64,000 nt of DNA from positions 124,001-188,000 of the forward strand of contig NZ_NOKT01000007.1 of NCBI RefSeq assembly GCF_002237655.1. The letters run 5' to 3'. The translations under genes and the position numbers were made by a program. This document shows, piece by piece, positions 22,632 to 30,414 of this stretch (the first letter of the stretch is position 1; each line of letters opens with the position of its first letter). Under the pieces are notes generated by a model. The model ran no database searches. It saw only the letters and a list, made by a program, of their open reading frames with translations, and had not been told where the DNA came from. The stretch comes from Streptomyces sp. XY006 (GTDB lineage Bacteria; Actinomycetota; Actinomycetes; Streptomycetales; Streptomycetaceae).

Positions 22632-22804
22632 GGCGCGTCCTTTCGTGTGGCCCGTGGTGCGGGCTGGAGTCCGGGTGGTGGTTCGGGTAGGCCCCGCGCC
22701 TTCCACGGGCTGTGCGCGCTGCACCGGGGCCCGCAGGGGTAGGGGCGGACAGGCCCGTCATGCGCACCGGGGATGTCGCAGACGGGCCCATCAGCCGGGG
22801 TCAT
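22628..22804 (-). CDS. Cys/His-rich mini-protein
   Basis: The 58-residue protein reads PVCDIPGAHDGPVRPYPCGP then RCSAHSPWKARG. This C...GAH.G...C..RC..H pattern is widespread in tiny actinophage proteins and likely binds zinc. It is coupled at both ends by ATGA overlaps between the WhiB-like gene and the RNA ligase. Confidence 0.6.
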   Translation of the reverse strand: MTPADGPVCDIPGAHDGPVRPYPCGPRCSAHSPWKARGLPEPPPGLQPAPRATRKDAP

Positions 22805-23400
22805 GCCGCGGTCTTCTGCTGCTTCGCGGCGACGCGCTGCTTGCGCTCGGCGTTGTCCTCCAGATGCAGCGGATGCACGCACTCGACGACCGGGCACGTG
22901 CGCCGCACGATCCCCTCCGGGTCGTGCCCGCGGTCCAGGGCGAACGAGGTGCGCTTCGGGGCGTAGGAGTGGCCGCGCCACGAGAACGTCAGCGACCCGT
23001 TCCAGCCGAGGTGCCCGTCCGGCATCGGATAGGTGTGCTCCTCCCACACGTCCCGCAGGCTGCGCCGGGCCGTGGCCGGATAGAGCACCTGCTGCATCGC
23101 CGCGGTGACGGCCTGCTCGCTGCGATGCCGGTCCCGCACGATCTTGGCGACGGCGCGTCGCTCAGCCGGCTTCAGGCCACCGCGGATCCCGTGCTCGTTG
23201 TCACCGGTGAGCAGCGCGTGCTGCAGGCAGGCCATCGCCACGGGGCACGACGCGCAGATGGCCTTGGCGTGGGCGATGCCGTGCTCGTTGTTGTCGGGGA
23301 ACATCTCGTCCGGCTTCACGCTGTCGGCGCGGCACGCGGCCTGCGTCCGCCAGTCCGGCTTGCGCTTCGACTCCGGGACGGCTCCGGTGTAGTTGCTCAT
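22801..23400 (-). CDS. WhiB-like regulator with C-terminal HNH-fold extension
   Basis: The first 90 residues are WhiB-like: AACRAD (Cys23), ICASCPVAMACLQ (Cys49, 52, 58) to bind a 4Fe-4S cluster, and GIRGG (71-75). Chromosomal WhiB proteins are usually 80-120 residues; this one is 199. Residues about 130-190 (GWNGSLTFSWRGHSYAPKR, then TCPVVECVHPLHLEDN) align by eye with two segments of the adjacent gene at 23397 and resemble an HNH_3 fold lacking the catalytic His. Phage WhiB proteins can interfere with host WhiB/sigma-factor control; the extension may add DNA binding. Confidence 0.88.
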   Translation of the reverse strand: MSNYTGAVPESKRKPDWRTQAACRADSVKPDEMFPDNNEHGIAHAKAICASCPVAMACLQHALLTGDNEHGIRGGLKPAERRAVAKIVRDRHRSEQAVTAAMQQVLYPATARRSLRDVWEEHTYPMPDGHLGWNGSLTFSWRGHSYAPKRTSFALDRGHDPEGIVRRTCPVVECVHPLHLEDNAERKQRVAAKQQKTAA

Positions 23401-24257
23401 GCTGCTTCCGCTCTGAAGATCGCGTCGTACAGGGAGTTGGTGCGCTGGCGGATGGCCCGGTCTTCGAGGTGCTCCGGCCGCACGCACGGGCCGTAGCCGC
23501 AGCCCGGAGCAGCCGGGCCCACCGGAGGACGGCCGTGCAATCGCTCGAACGCGGCACGGCGAACGCTGATCGTGCGGCCGGCGTCCGTCACGGCAGGCGA
23601 GTCGCCCCGGAAGCGGCCGGTCCAGCGCACGTGGCCGCCGTCGACCGGCTCGGTGTGCATCGCCCACTGCTCGGCGAAGGTCAGCGCCACGGGGACGACG
23701 GCCGGCACCTGCTCCTCGGCGCGGATCTTGGAGACCCGTTTCGGGTTGGTGCGCAGACGGTTCCCGATCTGCTTGTCGGACAGGCCTTCCTTGAGGAGCG
23801 CGACGATCTCCTCGCGGGTGCCGTTCGGCTTCCGGCCGATGGCGCCCCGGTGGTGGGCGGGGCGCGCGGTGACGGCGGAGTCTCCGATGTGGCCCGGGGC
23901 GACGCAGCCCTCGTGCTCGCAGGTGACGAACGCGTAGCCCTTGGGTTCGTGGCCGTGCCGGATCTGAAACGCGAGCCTGTAGGCGCTGTAGTTGTCGCGT
24001 TTCCAGTGGAGGGTGGGGGTGCCCTTGCCGTTGCGGTGGCCGGTCCATTCGAGGTGGTCGCCGTCGACGGGTTTCACGCGCTGCCAGAACAGGTCTTCCG
24101 GGGAGCCGGCGCCCTTGATGCCGCCGCGGGCCTTGGGCAGGCCCAGTTCGGCGCGGGCGCGGGTGACGGAGCCGAGGGTGACGCCGGCCTGGCGGGCGAT
24201 GGTGCGGTCGCCGTACCCGGCGCGAAGCAGCTCGGCGACGTCAGCGCGGACGGTCAT
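23397..24257 (-). CDS. HTH protein with two degenerate HNH-like domains
   Basis: The 286-residue protein opens with an HTH (TVRADVAELLRAGYGDRTIA), then an HNH_3-like unit (EWTGHRNGKGTP ... TCEHEGCVAPGHIGD), a second HTH (ALLKEGLSDKQIGNRLRTNP) and a second unit (RWTGRFRG ... GYGPCVRPEHLED). The C....CVxPxHL ending of HNH_3 is kept, but the catalytic H of the DH motif seems absent, so the units may only bind DNA. Architecture is HTH-HNH-HTH-HNH. It is coupled to the resolvase and WhiB-like genes. Confidence 0.7.
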   Translation of the reverse strand: MTVRADVAELLRAGYGDRTIARQAGVTLGSVTRARAELGLPKARGGIKGAGSPEDLFWQRVKPVDGDHLEWTGHRNGKGTPTLHWKRDNYSAYRLAFQIRHGHEPKGYAFVTCEHEGCVAPGHIGDSAVTARPAHHRGAIGRKPNGTREEIVALLKEGLSDKQIGNRLRTNPKRVSKIRAEEQVPAVVPVALTFAEQWAMHTEPVDGGHVRWTGRFRGDSPAVTDAGRTISVRRAAFERLHGRPPVGPAAPGCGYGPCVRPEHLEDRAIRQRTNSLYDAIFRAEAA

Positions 24258-24766
24258 TGGGTCACCTCCGCTCGGTCGGGCCACGTGACCTTGGTGAGCC
24301 GGTCGCGCTGGGCCTGCGGCAGGGTGAACTCCGCGTGCCCGTACCAGTCGAGGGCGGCGGCGCGGAGCCACCAGGCGTCGCACTGGTTGCCGTCCGGGAA
24401 CTCCCGGCCCGCGCGCTTGAGAGCGGCGATGGCCATGGCGGTCTTGTCGGCGTTGCCCTTGCCGGTGGCGTAGGCCTTGAGCGTGGCCGGGGTGATGAGG
24501 ACGTACGGAACGTCTGCCTCCAGCAGCACGGTGCGGACTGCGCCGTGGACCATGCCGGTGATGCCGGCGGCCTTGGCGTGGGTGGGGAGGTCTTCGATGA
24601 CCGCGAGGTCGATGGCGTCGGCGTGTCCGGCGACGGCGGTCTTGATGGCGACGAGTCGCCAGTCGCCCTTCCACGGCCCCTTGAAGGTGCCGGTGGCGCC
24701 GTCCGGCAGGGCGTAGCCGGTGGCAGTGATGGACAGGTCGAGCGCGAGGACTCGGGGCGCGGTCAT
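24254..24766 (-). CDS. RuvC-like Holliday junction resolvase
   Basis: The 170-residue RNase H-fold protein shows ALDLSITATGYA (catalytic Asp near residue 10), LAVIEDLPTHAK (Glu), GNADKTAMAIA and DGNQCDAWWL (final acidic pair), the RuvC order. It would resolve branched replication or recombination intermediates before packaging. The gene is coupled by ATGA overlaps with both neighbours. Confidence 0.85.
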   Translation of the reverse strand: MTAPRVLALDLSITATGYALPDGATGTFKGPWKGDWRLVAIKTAVAGHADAIDLAVIEDLPTHAKAAGITGMVHGAVRTVLLEADVPYVLITPATLKAYATGKGNADKTAMAIAALKRAGREFPDGNQCDAWWLRAAALDWYGHAEFTLPQAQRDRLTKVTWPDRAEVTQ

Positions 24767-24951
24767 GCGGTGGCTCCCGGGGTGACGAGGTGGCCCTCAG
24801 CGCAGCGGAGGGCGGCGCCGTGGACGGTGGCCGCGGTCTCCACCCCACACGACCGGCAGTGCACGAACGCCTGCTGAACGAGAGCCGCATACGGACGCTG
24901 GGAACGGTGCCGCCCGTGGCCGCGCCACAGGTGGCGCAGGGTGAGCCTCAC
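24763..24951 (-). CDS. Zinc-ribbon mini-protein
   Basis: GTG 24951 overlaps the upstream stop (GTGA). The 62-residue product has a basic N-terminus and HCRSCGVETAATV followed by LRCAEGHLVTPG, a C-x2-C/C-x3-H zinc ribbon. Function unknown. Confidence 0.6.
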   Translation of the reverse strand: MRLTLRHLWRGHGRHRSQRPYAALVQQAFVHCRSCGVETAATVHGAALRCAEGHLVTPGATA

Positions 24952-25424
24952 GCCGGGCTCCCCTCGGCCTGGCGGAGCAGCAGGGCCTGCGCCTCGTTCA
25001 CGCGCTGCACGTCGAACAGCTGGTCCTCCAGCGCGCCCGCCGCCTTGTTCCGGCGGTGCAGTTCCGCCACGAGCCGCGACTCCGCCACGGTGTAGACCCG
25101 CTTCGCAGGCAGCACGTCCGGAGACGGCTGGCGGGCGGCGATCTCGTCTGTCAGGTCCACACCGGCAGAGCCGAGCTGGCGGCGCAGGTCCGACGCCTCC
25201 TCGCCCCGGCCCGTCGCCTCCAGACCCACGATCAGGTTGGCGACGAGGCCGCGCAGCGCGGTTGCCTCGGCGTGCAGGCGGGTGATCGTGTCCGCGGTCG
25301 CGGTGTCGGTGCTGCGGCCGGTCAGTTCGTAGGCGGCGATCTTCCGCTCCGACTCCCTGTACTTGGCCTTCAGGGCGGCGTGCGCGGTCTTCAGGGCTTC
25401 GTGGGTGGCACGGGAAACGGGCAT
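24948..25424 (-). CDS. Coiled-coil hypothetical protein
   Basis: The 158-residue protein is predicted almost all helical: an N-terminal coiled coil (ALKTAHAALKAKYRESERKI) and a second (LVAELHRRNKAAGALEDQLF). ATG 25424 overlaps the exonuclease stop (TGATG). It may partner one of the adjacent nucleases, but no domain is recognised. Confidence 0.65.
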   Translation of the reverse strand: MPVSRATHEALKTAHAALKAKYRESERKIAAYELTGRSTDTATADTITRLHAEATALRGLVANLIVGLEATGRGEEASDLRRQLGSAGVDLTDEIAARQPSPDVLPAKRVYTVAESRLVAELHRRNKAAGALEDQLFDVQRVNEAQALLLRQAEGSPA

Positions 25425-26176
25425 CACAGGGACTCCGATCGCTGGTGCGGGATGAGCGGCCAGTCGCCGCGGACGAACCGGGCGCGGTCTTCCTTGCCGG
25501 GCGTGTTGCGGAAGTAGTCGGCGAGGGACTCCGCCTGCTGCCGCGCCCACTCCGTCTGCTGCTTGTGCAGGTCGTCGAGCGACGCGCCGCCGATCGCGGC
25601 GTGCGTGGAAGCGATCCGCCACGCCACCCGGCACGCTGCGACCGCGTCCGCCGCGGCGTCGTGCGCGGCGTCGAGCGGCACCTGGTAGTGGCGGCACAGG
25701 TCCGTCAGCGTCCGCTTCCCGCGCCGGTACGGGTCGACGTGCTTGTCGAGGACGAACGGGTCCACCACCCGCAGGTCGTCGCCGACGGTCTCGGTGAGGG
25801 GCTGCACGCCATGCCGGCGGGCCTCCCGGTCGAGCATCGTGAGGTCGTAGGCGGCGTTCATCGCGACGACCGGGATCCCCGACAGGACCACCGCCGTGAG
25901 GGCGGTGACGACCTGCTCGACGACCTCCCCGGCCGGGCGGCCCTCGGCGCGGGCCCGCTCGGTGGTGATGCCGTGCACCGCCGCCGCACCCTCCGGGATC
26001 TCCACCCCGGGGTCAGCCATCCACGTGGCGGAGGCGACCGGCTGGTTGCCGCCGCACTGCACGACGCACGCGGTGACGATGCGGTCCTTCTCCGGGCTGA
26101 CGCCCGTGCTCTCGATGTCGAAGCCGGCGAGGCGGCCGAGATACCAGGGCGCCTGCTGGTCGGTGTGCTGGTTCAT
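25424..26176 (-). CDS. DnaQ-like 3'-5' exonuclease (DEDDh)
   Basis: The 250-residue protein has ExoI GFDIESTGVSPEKD (Asp/Glu near residues 19-21), HGITTERARAEG, ExoII VAMNAAYDLTML with an essential Asp, and ExoIII HDAAADAVAACRVAWRI with His and Asp, the DEDDh order. It could proofread or process ends during element replication or recombination. No polymerase is fused or adjacent. Confidence 0.9.
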   Translation of the reverse strand: MNQHTDQQAPWYLGRLAGFDIESTGVSPEKDRIVTACVVQCGGNQPVASATWMADPGVEIPEGAAAVHGITTERARAEGRPAGEVVEQVVTALTAVVLSGIPVVAMNAAYDLTMLDREARRHGVQPLTETVGDDLRVVDPFVLDKHVDPYRRGKRTLTDLCRHYQVPLDAAHDAAADAVAACRVAWRIASTHAAIGGASLDDLHKQQTEWARQQAESLADYFRNTPGKEDRARFVRGDWPLIPHQRSESL

Positions 26177-26192
26177 GTGTTCTCCTGAGCCA

Positions 26193-26221
26193 GGCGGCCC
26201 CGCACTGCCCGCGGGGCCGCC
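26193..26221. terminator. 11-bp hairpin terminator
   Basis: GGCGGCCCCGC (26193-26203) and its complement (26211-26221) enclose a 7-nt loop, just downstream of the minus-strand gene ending at 26235 and upstream of the exonuclease start. Confidence 0.75.
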
Positions 26222-26234
26222 GTTCGTGTGCGGG

Positions 26235-27236
26235 CTACGCGGGGGGCTGGGCCACGGCGGGCCAGGACGGGGGCGCCGGGTCCTCGACGACCTCGACCTC
26301 GTAGGCGCCGTCCTCGTCGGGCTCCGCCTCCTTCCGGGCCTGCTCGGCCTCGGCGTCCTTCTCCGCGGCGAGCTTCATGAGCTGCTTGGACAGCTCGTCC
26401 TCACCCTTCGGGTGGACGTGGCCCGCCTGCCGGGCCTGCATCCACACGTCGCGCACGTCGTCCGACGTAAGCGCAGCCGCCGCTTCGGCGAGGTAGTCCG
26501 GCCGCGGTGCCTCGATCGCAGCGCGCTGCTGGCGCGCCGCCCCCGGGTCGAGCGCGGTCGCCGCGTTCATCGGCCCAGCCAGCGCCTGCCGCGGCGTGAC
26601 ACCACGCAGCTCGACCACCACGACCGGGAACTTCTTCGTCTGGCCGTCCGCCACCCGCTGCCGCGGTTCGATCCGCAGCGTCACCGGCACGAACCCGCGG
26701 CCGTCGGTCCCCGCGAGGACCATGTCGACCATGCCGCCCCACTCCTGCGCCGCGTAGAAGGAGTGCGTCTCGGCCCGCCACATGCCCATCCCAGACAGGT
26801 CCGGCAGCATGACGTTCAGGCGGGACGTGGTCGAGCACACGCGGCCCTTCGGCTGCAGGTGCCAGTCCTCACCGAACTGCCGGGCGCACAGGCAGGCCTG
26901 GCGGGACAGCAGCTCGGTCTCACCGTCGCAGCGGCGCTGGCACCCGCCCTTGGACCACATCTCGTTGTACTGGTTCAGCGGGTCGCCGGGGGTGATGAGC
27001 GCCTCGATCGACGACGCCTTCGTGATGACCCGCCACTGCGAGATCGTCGAGTTCAGCGGCGACCACTGCTCGGGCTCACCACCCCACAGCTTCGCGGCGG
27101 TGCGGACGTGCTCCTCTGAGTGGGAGGTGACCACCCATGTCGACGAGCGCATCGGCCGGTTGCCCTGCGTGTAGCCGGTGCGGAGCCGCCCGTGCTCGGC
27201 CGCGCGGGCTTGGATGTTGCGGAGCCGGGACCCCAT
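26235..27236 (-). CDS. phiC31 gp3-like (RDF family) recombination protein
   Basis: The 333-residue protein starts MGSRLRNIQARAAEHGRLRT and carries the family core GGCQRRCDGETELLSRQACL and CSTTSRLNVMLPDLSGMG, then WRAETHSFYAAQEW and VTLRIEPRQRVADGQTKKF. This pattern (Gp3-like family) includes the recombination directionality factor of phiC31, which controls a serine integrase. The integrase here is a tyrosine recombinase, so this member more likely works in replication/recombination beside the adjacent Cas4-like nuclease. The acidic C-terminus is extended. Confidence 0.75.
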   Translation of the reverse strand: MGSRLRNIQARAAEHGRLRTGYTQGNRPMRSSTWVVTSHSEEHVRTAAKLWGGEPEQWSPLNSTISQWRVITKASSIEALITPGDPLNQYNEMWSKGGCQRRCDGETELLSRQACLCARQFGEDWHLQPKGRVCSTTSRLNVMLPDLSGMGMWRAETHSFYAAQEWGGMVDMVLAGTDGRGFVPVTLRIEPRQRVADGQTKKFPVVVVELRGVTPRQALAGPMNAATALDPGAARQQRAAIEAPRPDYLAEAAAALTSDDVRDVWMQARQAGHVHPKGEDELSKQLMKLAAEKDAEAEQARKEAEPDEDGAYEVEVVEDPAPPSWPAVAQPPA

Positions 27237-27237
27237 G

Positions 27238-28083
27238 TCAGGCTGCCTTTCGAGTCGTGCGTCGCTTCGGCGCGGGCTCGTGCCCGGGAGCGAACAGGGC
27301 GGGATAGGTGTGCGGCGCGGCGTGCAGCCAGCGGGTGGTCTCCAGCGCGCCGCGGAACGCGCGGTGCGCGACCCGGTCGGCGGGCATCGGCACCAGGGCG
27401 TGGCTGCCGGCACGGAGGTTGAGTACGCCCGTCCGCTCGATGGCGGGCATGGGCTGCTCGGTGTCGTCCGGGAGCAGCACGGACTCGCAGTAGCGGAGCG
27501 CGGCGAGCTGGAGCGTGTTCTCCGGGTACACGGACTTGGCGGGGCGGGTGGCGGACGACTTGTAGTCGATGAGCCACAGCTCCAGCCGGCCGCCGGGCCC
27601 AGTGGGCAGCCAGATCATCAGGTCCGCGGTGCCGGCGTAGCCCAACCTGCGGTGCAGGCAGGTGATCTCGGTGGCTTCGACGTGCTCGTTGAGGTCGACG
27701 CCCCACGAGGCGAGCCAGATGTCGAGCTGTCCGACGTAAGGGGTGACGATCGGGTCGTCGGCGACCGGGGCGCCGAGGACCCGGGCTTCTGCGGCGTCAT
27801 GGACGCGGTCGCCGAGGTCCGCGGCCTGCTCGCGGACATCGCGGTGGACGGCCTTCAGTTCCTTGGTGAGCGCGGCCCGGTCGTCGGCGACTCGGTCGGT
27901 GATGACGTTCCACCGGTCGAGGGCGTATTCGAGGGTGACCTTCACTCCCCACGGCACCAGGGCCATGGACTTGTTGACGGCGGTGTCGATGACGTTGGTG
28001 ACGGAGACGAGGTCGGGTCCGCCGGCAGGGTCGGTGTAGTAGCGGCCCTGCGCGGTGTCCCGGGCGTGCTTGGGGTTCGTCAC
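27238..28083 (-). CDS. PD-(D/E)XK nuclease (Cas4/RecB-like)
   Basis: GTG 28083 overlaps the upstream stop (GTGA). The 281-residue protein shows RVHDAAEARVLG, GYAGTADLMIWLPTG (metal Asp) and LELWLIDYKSSATRPAKSVY (the D...E/D-x-K core as IDYK), then NTLQLAALRYCESVLL with the motif-IV Gln. These define the RecB/Cas4 nuclease family, used by phages for end processing. It is adjacent to the gp3-like protein, suggesting a recombination pair. Confidence 0.85.
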   Translation of the reverse strand: MTNPKHARDTAQGRYYTDPAGGPDLVSVTNVIDTAVNKSMALVPWGVKVTLEYALDRWNVITDRVADDRAALTKELKAVHRDVREQAADLGDRVHDAAEARVLGAPVADDPIVTPYVGQLDIWLASWGVDLNEHVEATEITCLHRRLGYAGTADLMIWLPTGPGGRLELWLIDYKSSATRPAKSVYPENTLQLAALRYCESVLLPDDTEQPMPAIERTGVLNLRAGSHALVPMPADRVAHRAFRGALETTRWLHAAPHTYPALFAPGHEPAPKRRTTRKAA

Positions 28084-28361
28084 GCGATGCCGTCCTTGAT
28101 CTCGTTGACGTGCACCAGGTGGCCGAGCCCGCCGACCTTGCCGTAGACGACCTCGTTGTCCGGCGGCAGCGAGGCCACGGCGGACCGCATCGCGTACATG
28201 AGGGAGGCGGGGTGGCCCTGCATGGTCATCCATGACTGGCCGAAGACGCGGTCGTTCCAGTCCTCGACGGTGAACTCGTGCTCGGAGGGCAGATGGCCGT
28301 TGAGGGCGGCCGTCACGGTGACGGTGCGCCCGGCGAGCGGGTGCGGGGCGGGGTGGTTCAC
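28080..28361 (-). CDS. Hypothetical phage protein
   Basis: The 93-residue protein reads GRTVTVTAALNGHLPSEHEF, DRVFGQSWMTMQGHPASLMY and VYGKVGGLGHLVHVNEIKDG. It is a compact, predicted beta-rich protein that recurs in Streptomyces phages. ATGA/GTGA coupling on both sides. Function unknown. Confidence 0.65.
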   Translation of the reverse strand: MNHPAPHPLAGRTVTVTAALNGHLPSEHEFTVEDWNDRVFGQSWMTMQGHPASLMYAMRSAVASLPPDNEVVYGKVGGLGHLVHVNEIKDGIA

Positions 28362-28636
28362 GGCTGGTCCTTCGGGTCACAGGCGGACGGGTAGGGGAAT
28401 GCGGGCACGGTGGCGTCGGGGTCGGCGTCGTAGAGGAGGTGCCGGTACTCGGCGGCTTCTCCCGGTGCGGCGTGGCCGGTGGGCCAGTCCGGGTGCGCGA
28501 CCAGCCACTGAGCCCGACCGAGACGCTCAGCCAGCCGCTCACTCGCGAGCTGTGCCCGCTGCCGGACGACCAGGTCGTGCATGTCGGACTGGAGCCGGGT
28601 GAGCGGCACGTCCAGGTCGGAGATCGGGCGCGTCAT
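28358..28636 (-). CDS. Hypothetical protein
   Basis: The 92-residue protein starts MTRPISDLDVPLTRLQ at ATG 28636. A helical N-terminal half (DMHDLVVRQRAQLASERLAE) precedes HPDWPTGHAAPGEAAEYRHL. Coupled by ATGA overlaps. No recognised domain. Confidence 0.6.
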   Translation of the reverse strand: MTRPISDLDVPLTRLQSDMHDLVVRQRAQLASERLAERLGRAQWLVAHPDWPTGHAAPGEAAEYRHLLYDADPDATVPAFPYPSACDPKDQP

Positions 28637-29217
28637 GACGCCACCGCCTTGCTCGGCGCCGACGAGCGGACCGTCCGACCCACCGTGTACGCGTGACGCA
28701 GCCACAGCACCGACTCCAGGTCCCAGCCGTAGAGATCCGGGCCCGACTTCGGCAGGCGCGTCGCCCACTGCCCCCGGTCGGTCAGGTACACGCCGTCCCA
28801 CCCGGCGGCGGCCAGCGCCTCCCAGTTCGGGTAGAGGCGGCCCCGGCCGACCCACTGGCTGTCGCTCTGCGGGAACTCCTCGACGATCGAGACCAGGTGC
28901 GCCTGGTCATCGATGAGGAGCAGCCGCGCGTCACGCACCGGGGTGACCTCGGTGAGCATGAGGCCGGTGGTGTCCGACTCCATCTCGGAGCGGCACCACT
29001 CCAGCCATGCGCTGTCCGCCGGGGCGCCGTCATCGGTGCGCGCGGTGACCGGGGACGTCCACAGCCCGGTGCCGCCCTTCGGCTTCACCCAGCCCGTGCC
29101 GATGCCCTGGACGGGGCGGAAGCGGGCCGGGTCGGCGGTCAGCGCCACGTCATGGTCGGCCGTGTGGGCGTAGACCTGCTGCGGCAGGGACACGGCGGCG
29201 ATGGTCGCGAGGCTCAT
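28633..29217 (-). CDS. Phage protein of KPxGGLW/LYGWD family (ADP-ribosyltransferase-like?)
   Basis: The 194-residue protein has GWVKPKGGTGLWTSPVT followed by SAWLEWCRSEM, then WDGVYLTDRGQWATRLP and LYGWDLESVLWLR. Phage proteins with a KPxGLWxS segment, a W-x2-WC segment and a terminal LYGWD...ESxLW have been suggested to adopt ART-like folds, but I cannot confirm an R-S-E triad here. The family resemblance is from memory; the catalytic function is speculative. Confidence 0.55.
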   Translation of the reverse strand: MSLATIAAVSLPQQVYAHTADHDVALTADPARFRPVQGIGTGWVKPKGGTGLWTSPVTARTDDGAPADSAWLEWCRSEMESDTTGLMLTEVTPVRDARLLLIDDQAHLVSIVEEFPQSDSQWVGRGRLYPNWEALAAAGWDGVYLTDRGQWATRLPKSGPDLYGWDLESVLWLRHAYTVGRTVRSSAPSKAVAS

Positions 29218-29567
29218 GCGGTCCTCCGCTCGGGGTTGAAGCGGGACAGGACCGTGTCGACGCGGGTCAGTTCGGCGTGCAGGCGGTGCGTGTCCTGGAT
29301 GGACACCTCGACCTGCGGCGAGTCCATCCCCGCCACGTCCTCGACCTGCTCCAGCGCCGCGTCCAGCTCGCCCTCACGGCGCGGGCCCTGCATCACGGCG
29401 GCCAGCTCGTCGAGCGCGGCGATCACGTCGTCGCGGGACTGCGGCTCACCCCAGTGCTGCACCAGCTGCACCAGCGTGTCGGTACGGATCTGATCGACGC
29501 GGAGAACGGAACGAAGGTGGTCGGCGCTGAGCTCGAAGGAGAGTTGCGGCTTCGTGGAAGTGATCAT
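29214..29567 (-). CDS. Hypothetical protein
   Basis: The 117-residue protein is acidic and mostly helical: LVQLVQHWGEPQSRDDVIAA and HRLHAELTRVDTVLSRFN. Coupled by ATGA to both neighbours. No recognised domain. Confidence 0.6.
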   Translation of the reverse strand: MITSTKPQLSFELSADHLRSVLRVDQIRTDTLVQLVQHWGEPQSRDDVIAALDELAAVMQGPRREGELDAALEQVEDVAGMDSPQVEVSIQDTHRLHAELTRVDTVLSRFNPERRTA

Positions 29568-29803
29568 CGGGAGCTCCCGGAGTGCTTGCGGTGACGGCCC
29601 GGAGGCCGAGAAGAGGAAGGAGGGAGGTGGCCGGTCCGCGCCCAGTGCGGGACACGCGGCGTCGGCGGGCGGCGGCGAGACAGCCGCGACCTACGGTCAG
29701 AGGCGACCATCCACACCCACTGGGCGATCCAGAACGCGAGGATCAGCAGGCCCAGGTAGATGACGGCGTGGATCGTGCACCACCCGACCAGCACATGCGT
29801 CAC
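29564..29803 (-). CDS. Small membrane protein
   Basis: The 79-residue protein has a hydrophobic N-terminal helix (IHAVIYLGLLILAFWIAQWV) and a basic Pro/Ser/Arg-rich tail from residue 37. It is coupled by ATGA. Holin-like size, but it lies in the early region rather than with lysis genes, so holin is unlikely. Confidence 0.55.
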   Translation of the reverse strand: MTHVLVGWCTIHAVIYLGLLILAFWIAQWVWMVASDRRSRLSRRRPPTPRVPHWARTGHLPPSSSRPPGRHRKHSGSSR

Positions 29804-30414
29804 GGCGCGGCGTCCGGTTGGGGCTGGTCCCGGCCGAGCCGGTAGTCGTGGTGCAGCGGCGAGTCGTGAGGTTCCTCGATGCCGAGACGCTGGTTGTGCG
29901 CCTTCTCGGCGCGCTCCACCGTCAGGGCGTCCAGCAGGGCCCGGCCGCGCAACGGCGGCACGTCCTCACGCAGGGCCTGGGTCGGCGCGATCCGCCGCGT
30001 GATCCCATCCGCCTCGGCGCCAACGCCCAGCGCATCAGCGATCAGGCACGTGTCGATCAGATCCGTGCCCTTGTCGCGAGCCTCCGAGACGATCCGCTCG
30101 GCAGCCGCCCACTGAGCTTCGCGCTGCTCCAACTCGGCGACCCGGGCCTCAGCAGCCTCCGCGCGCTTCCGCCAGCGGGCCTTGCCGTCCTTGTGGTGCT
30201 CAACCTCACGCCGCAGCTCGGGCAGCGTCGTGCGGTGCAGGAAGTCGAGCTCCTCTACCTTCGTCCGCAGCTCGACCTGCTCGGCGGCCGTCTCCGGCGA
30301 CTGCAACAAGCACGCCGCCTCCAGATCAGCCGCCAACCCCGTAGCCGTCCGCTTCCCCGCCACCTGCGAACCGTGAATCACCCCGGCCGCCGCGTTGACC
30401 CGCCGCGGGTTCAC
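29800..30414 (-). CDS. Coiled-coil hypothetical protein
   Basis: The 204-residue protein has a long coiled coil (about residues 40-100, including KARWRKRAEAAEARVAELEQ) and a globular C-terminus with LIDTCLIADALGVGAEADGI. The coiled coil suggests oligomerisation. No function recognised. Confidence 0.6.
   Translation of the reverse strand: MNPRRVNAAAGVIHGSQVAGKRTATGLAADLEAACLLQSPETAAEQVELRTKVEELDFLHRTTLPELRREVEHHKDGKARWRKRAEAAEARVAELEQREAQWAAAERIVSEARDKGTDLIDTCLIADALGVGAEADGITRRIAPTQALREDVPPLRGRALLDALTVERAEKAHNQRLGIEEPHDSPLHHDYRLGRDQPQPDAAP

Noticed and set aside
29564..29803. Small membrane protein as a holin
   Set aside because: It sits among early genes with no endolysin nearby; size and one helix alone are not evidence.
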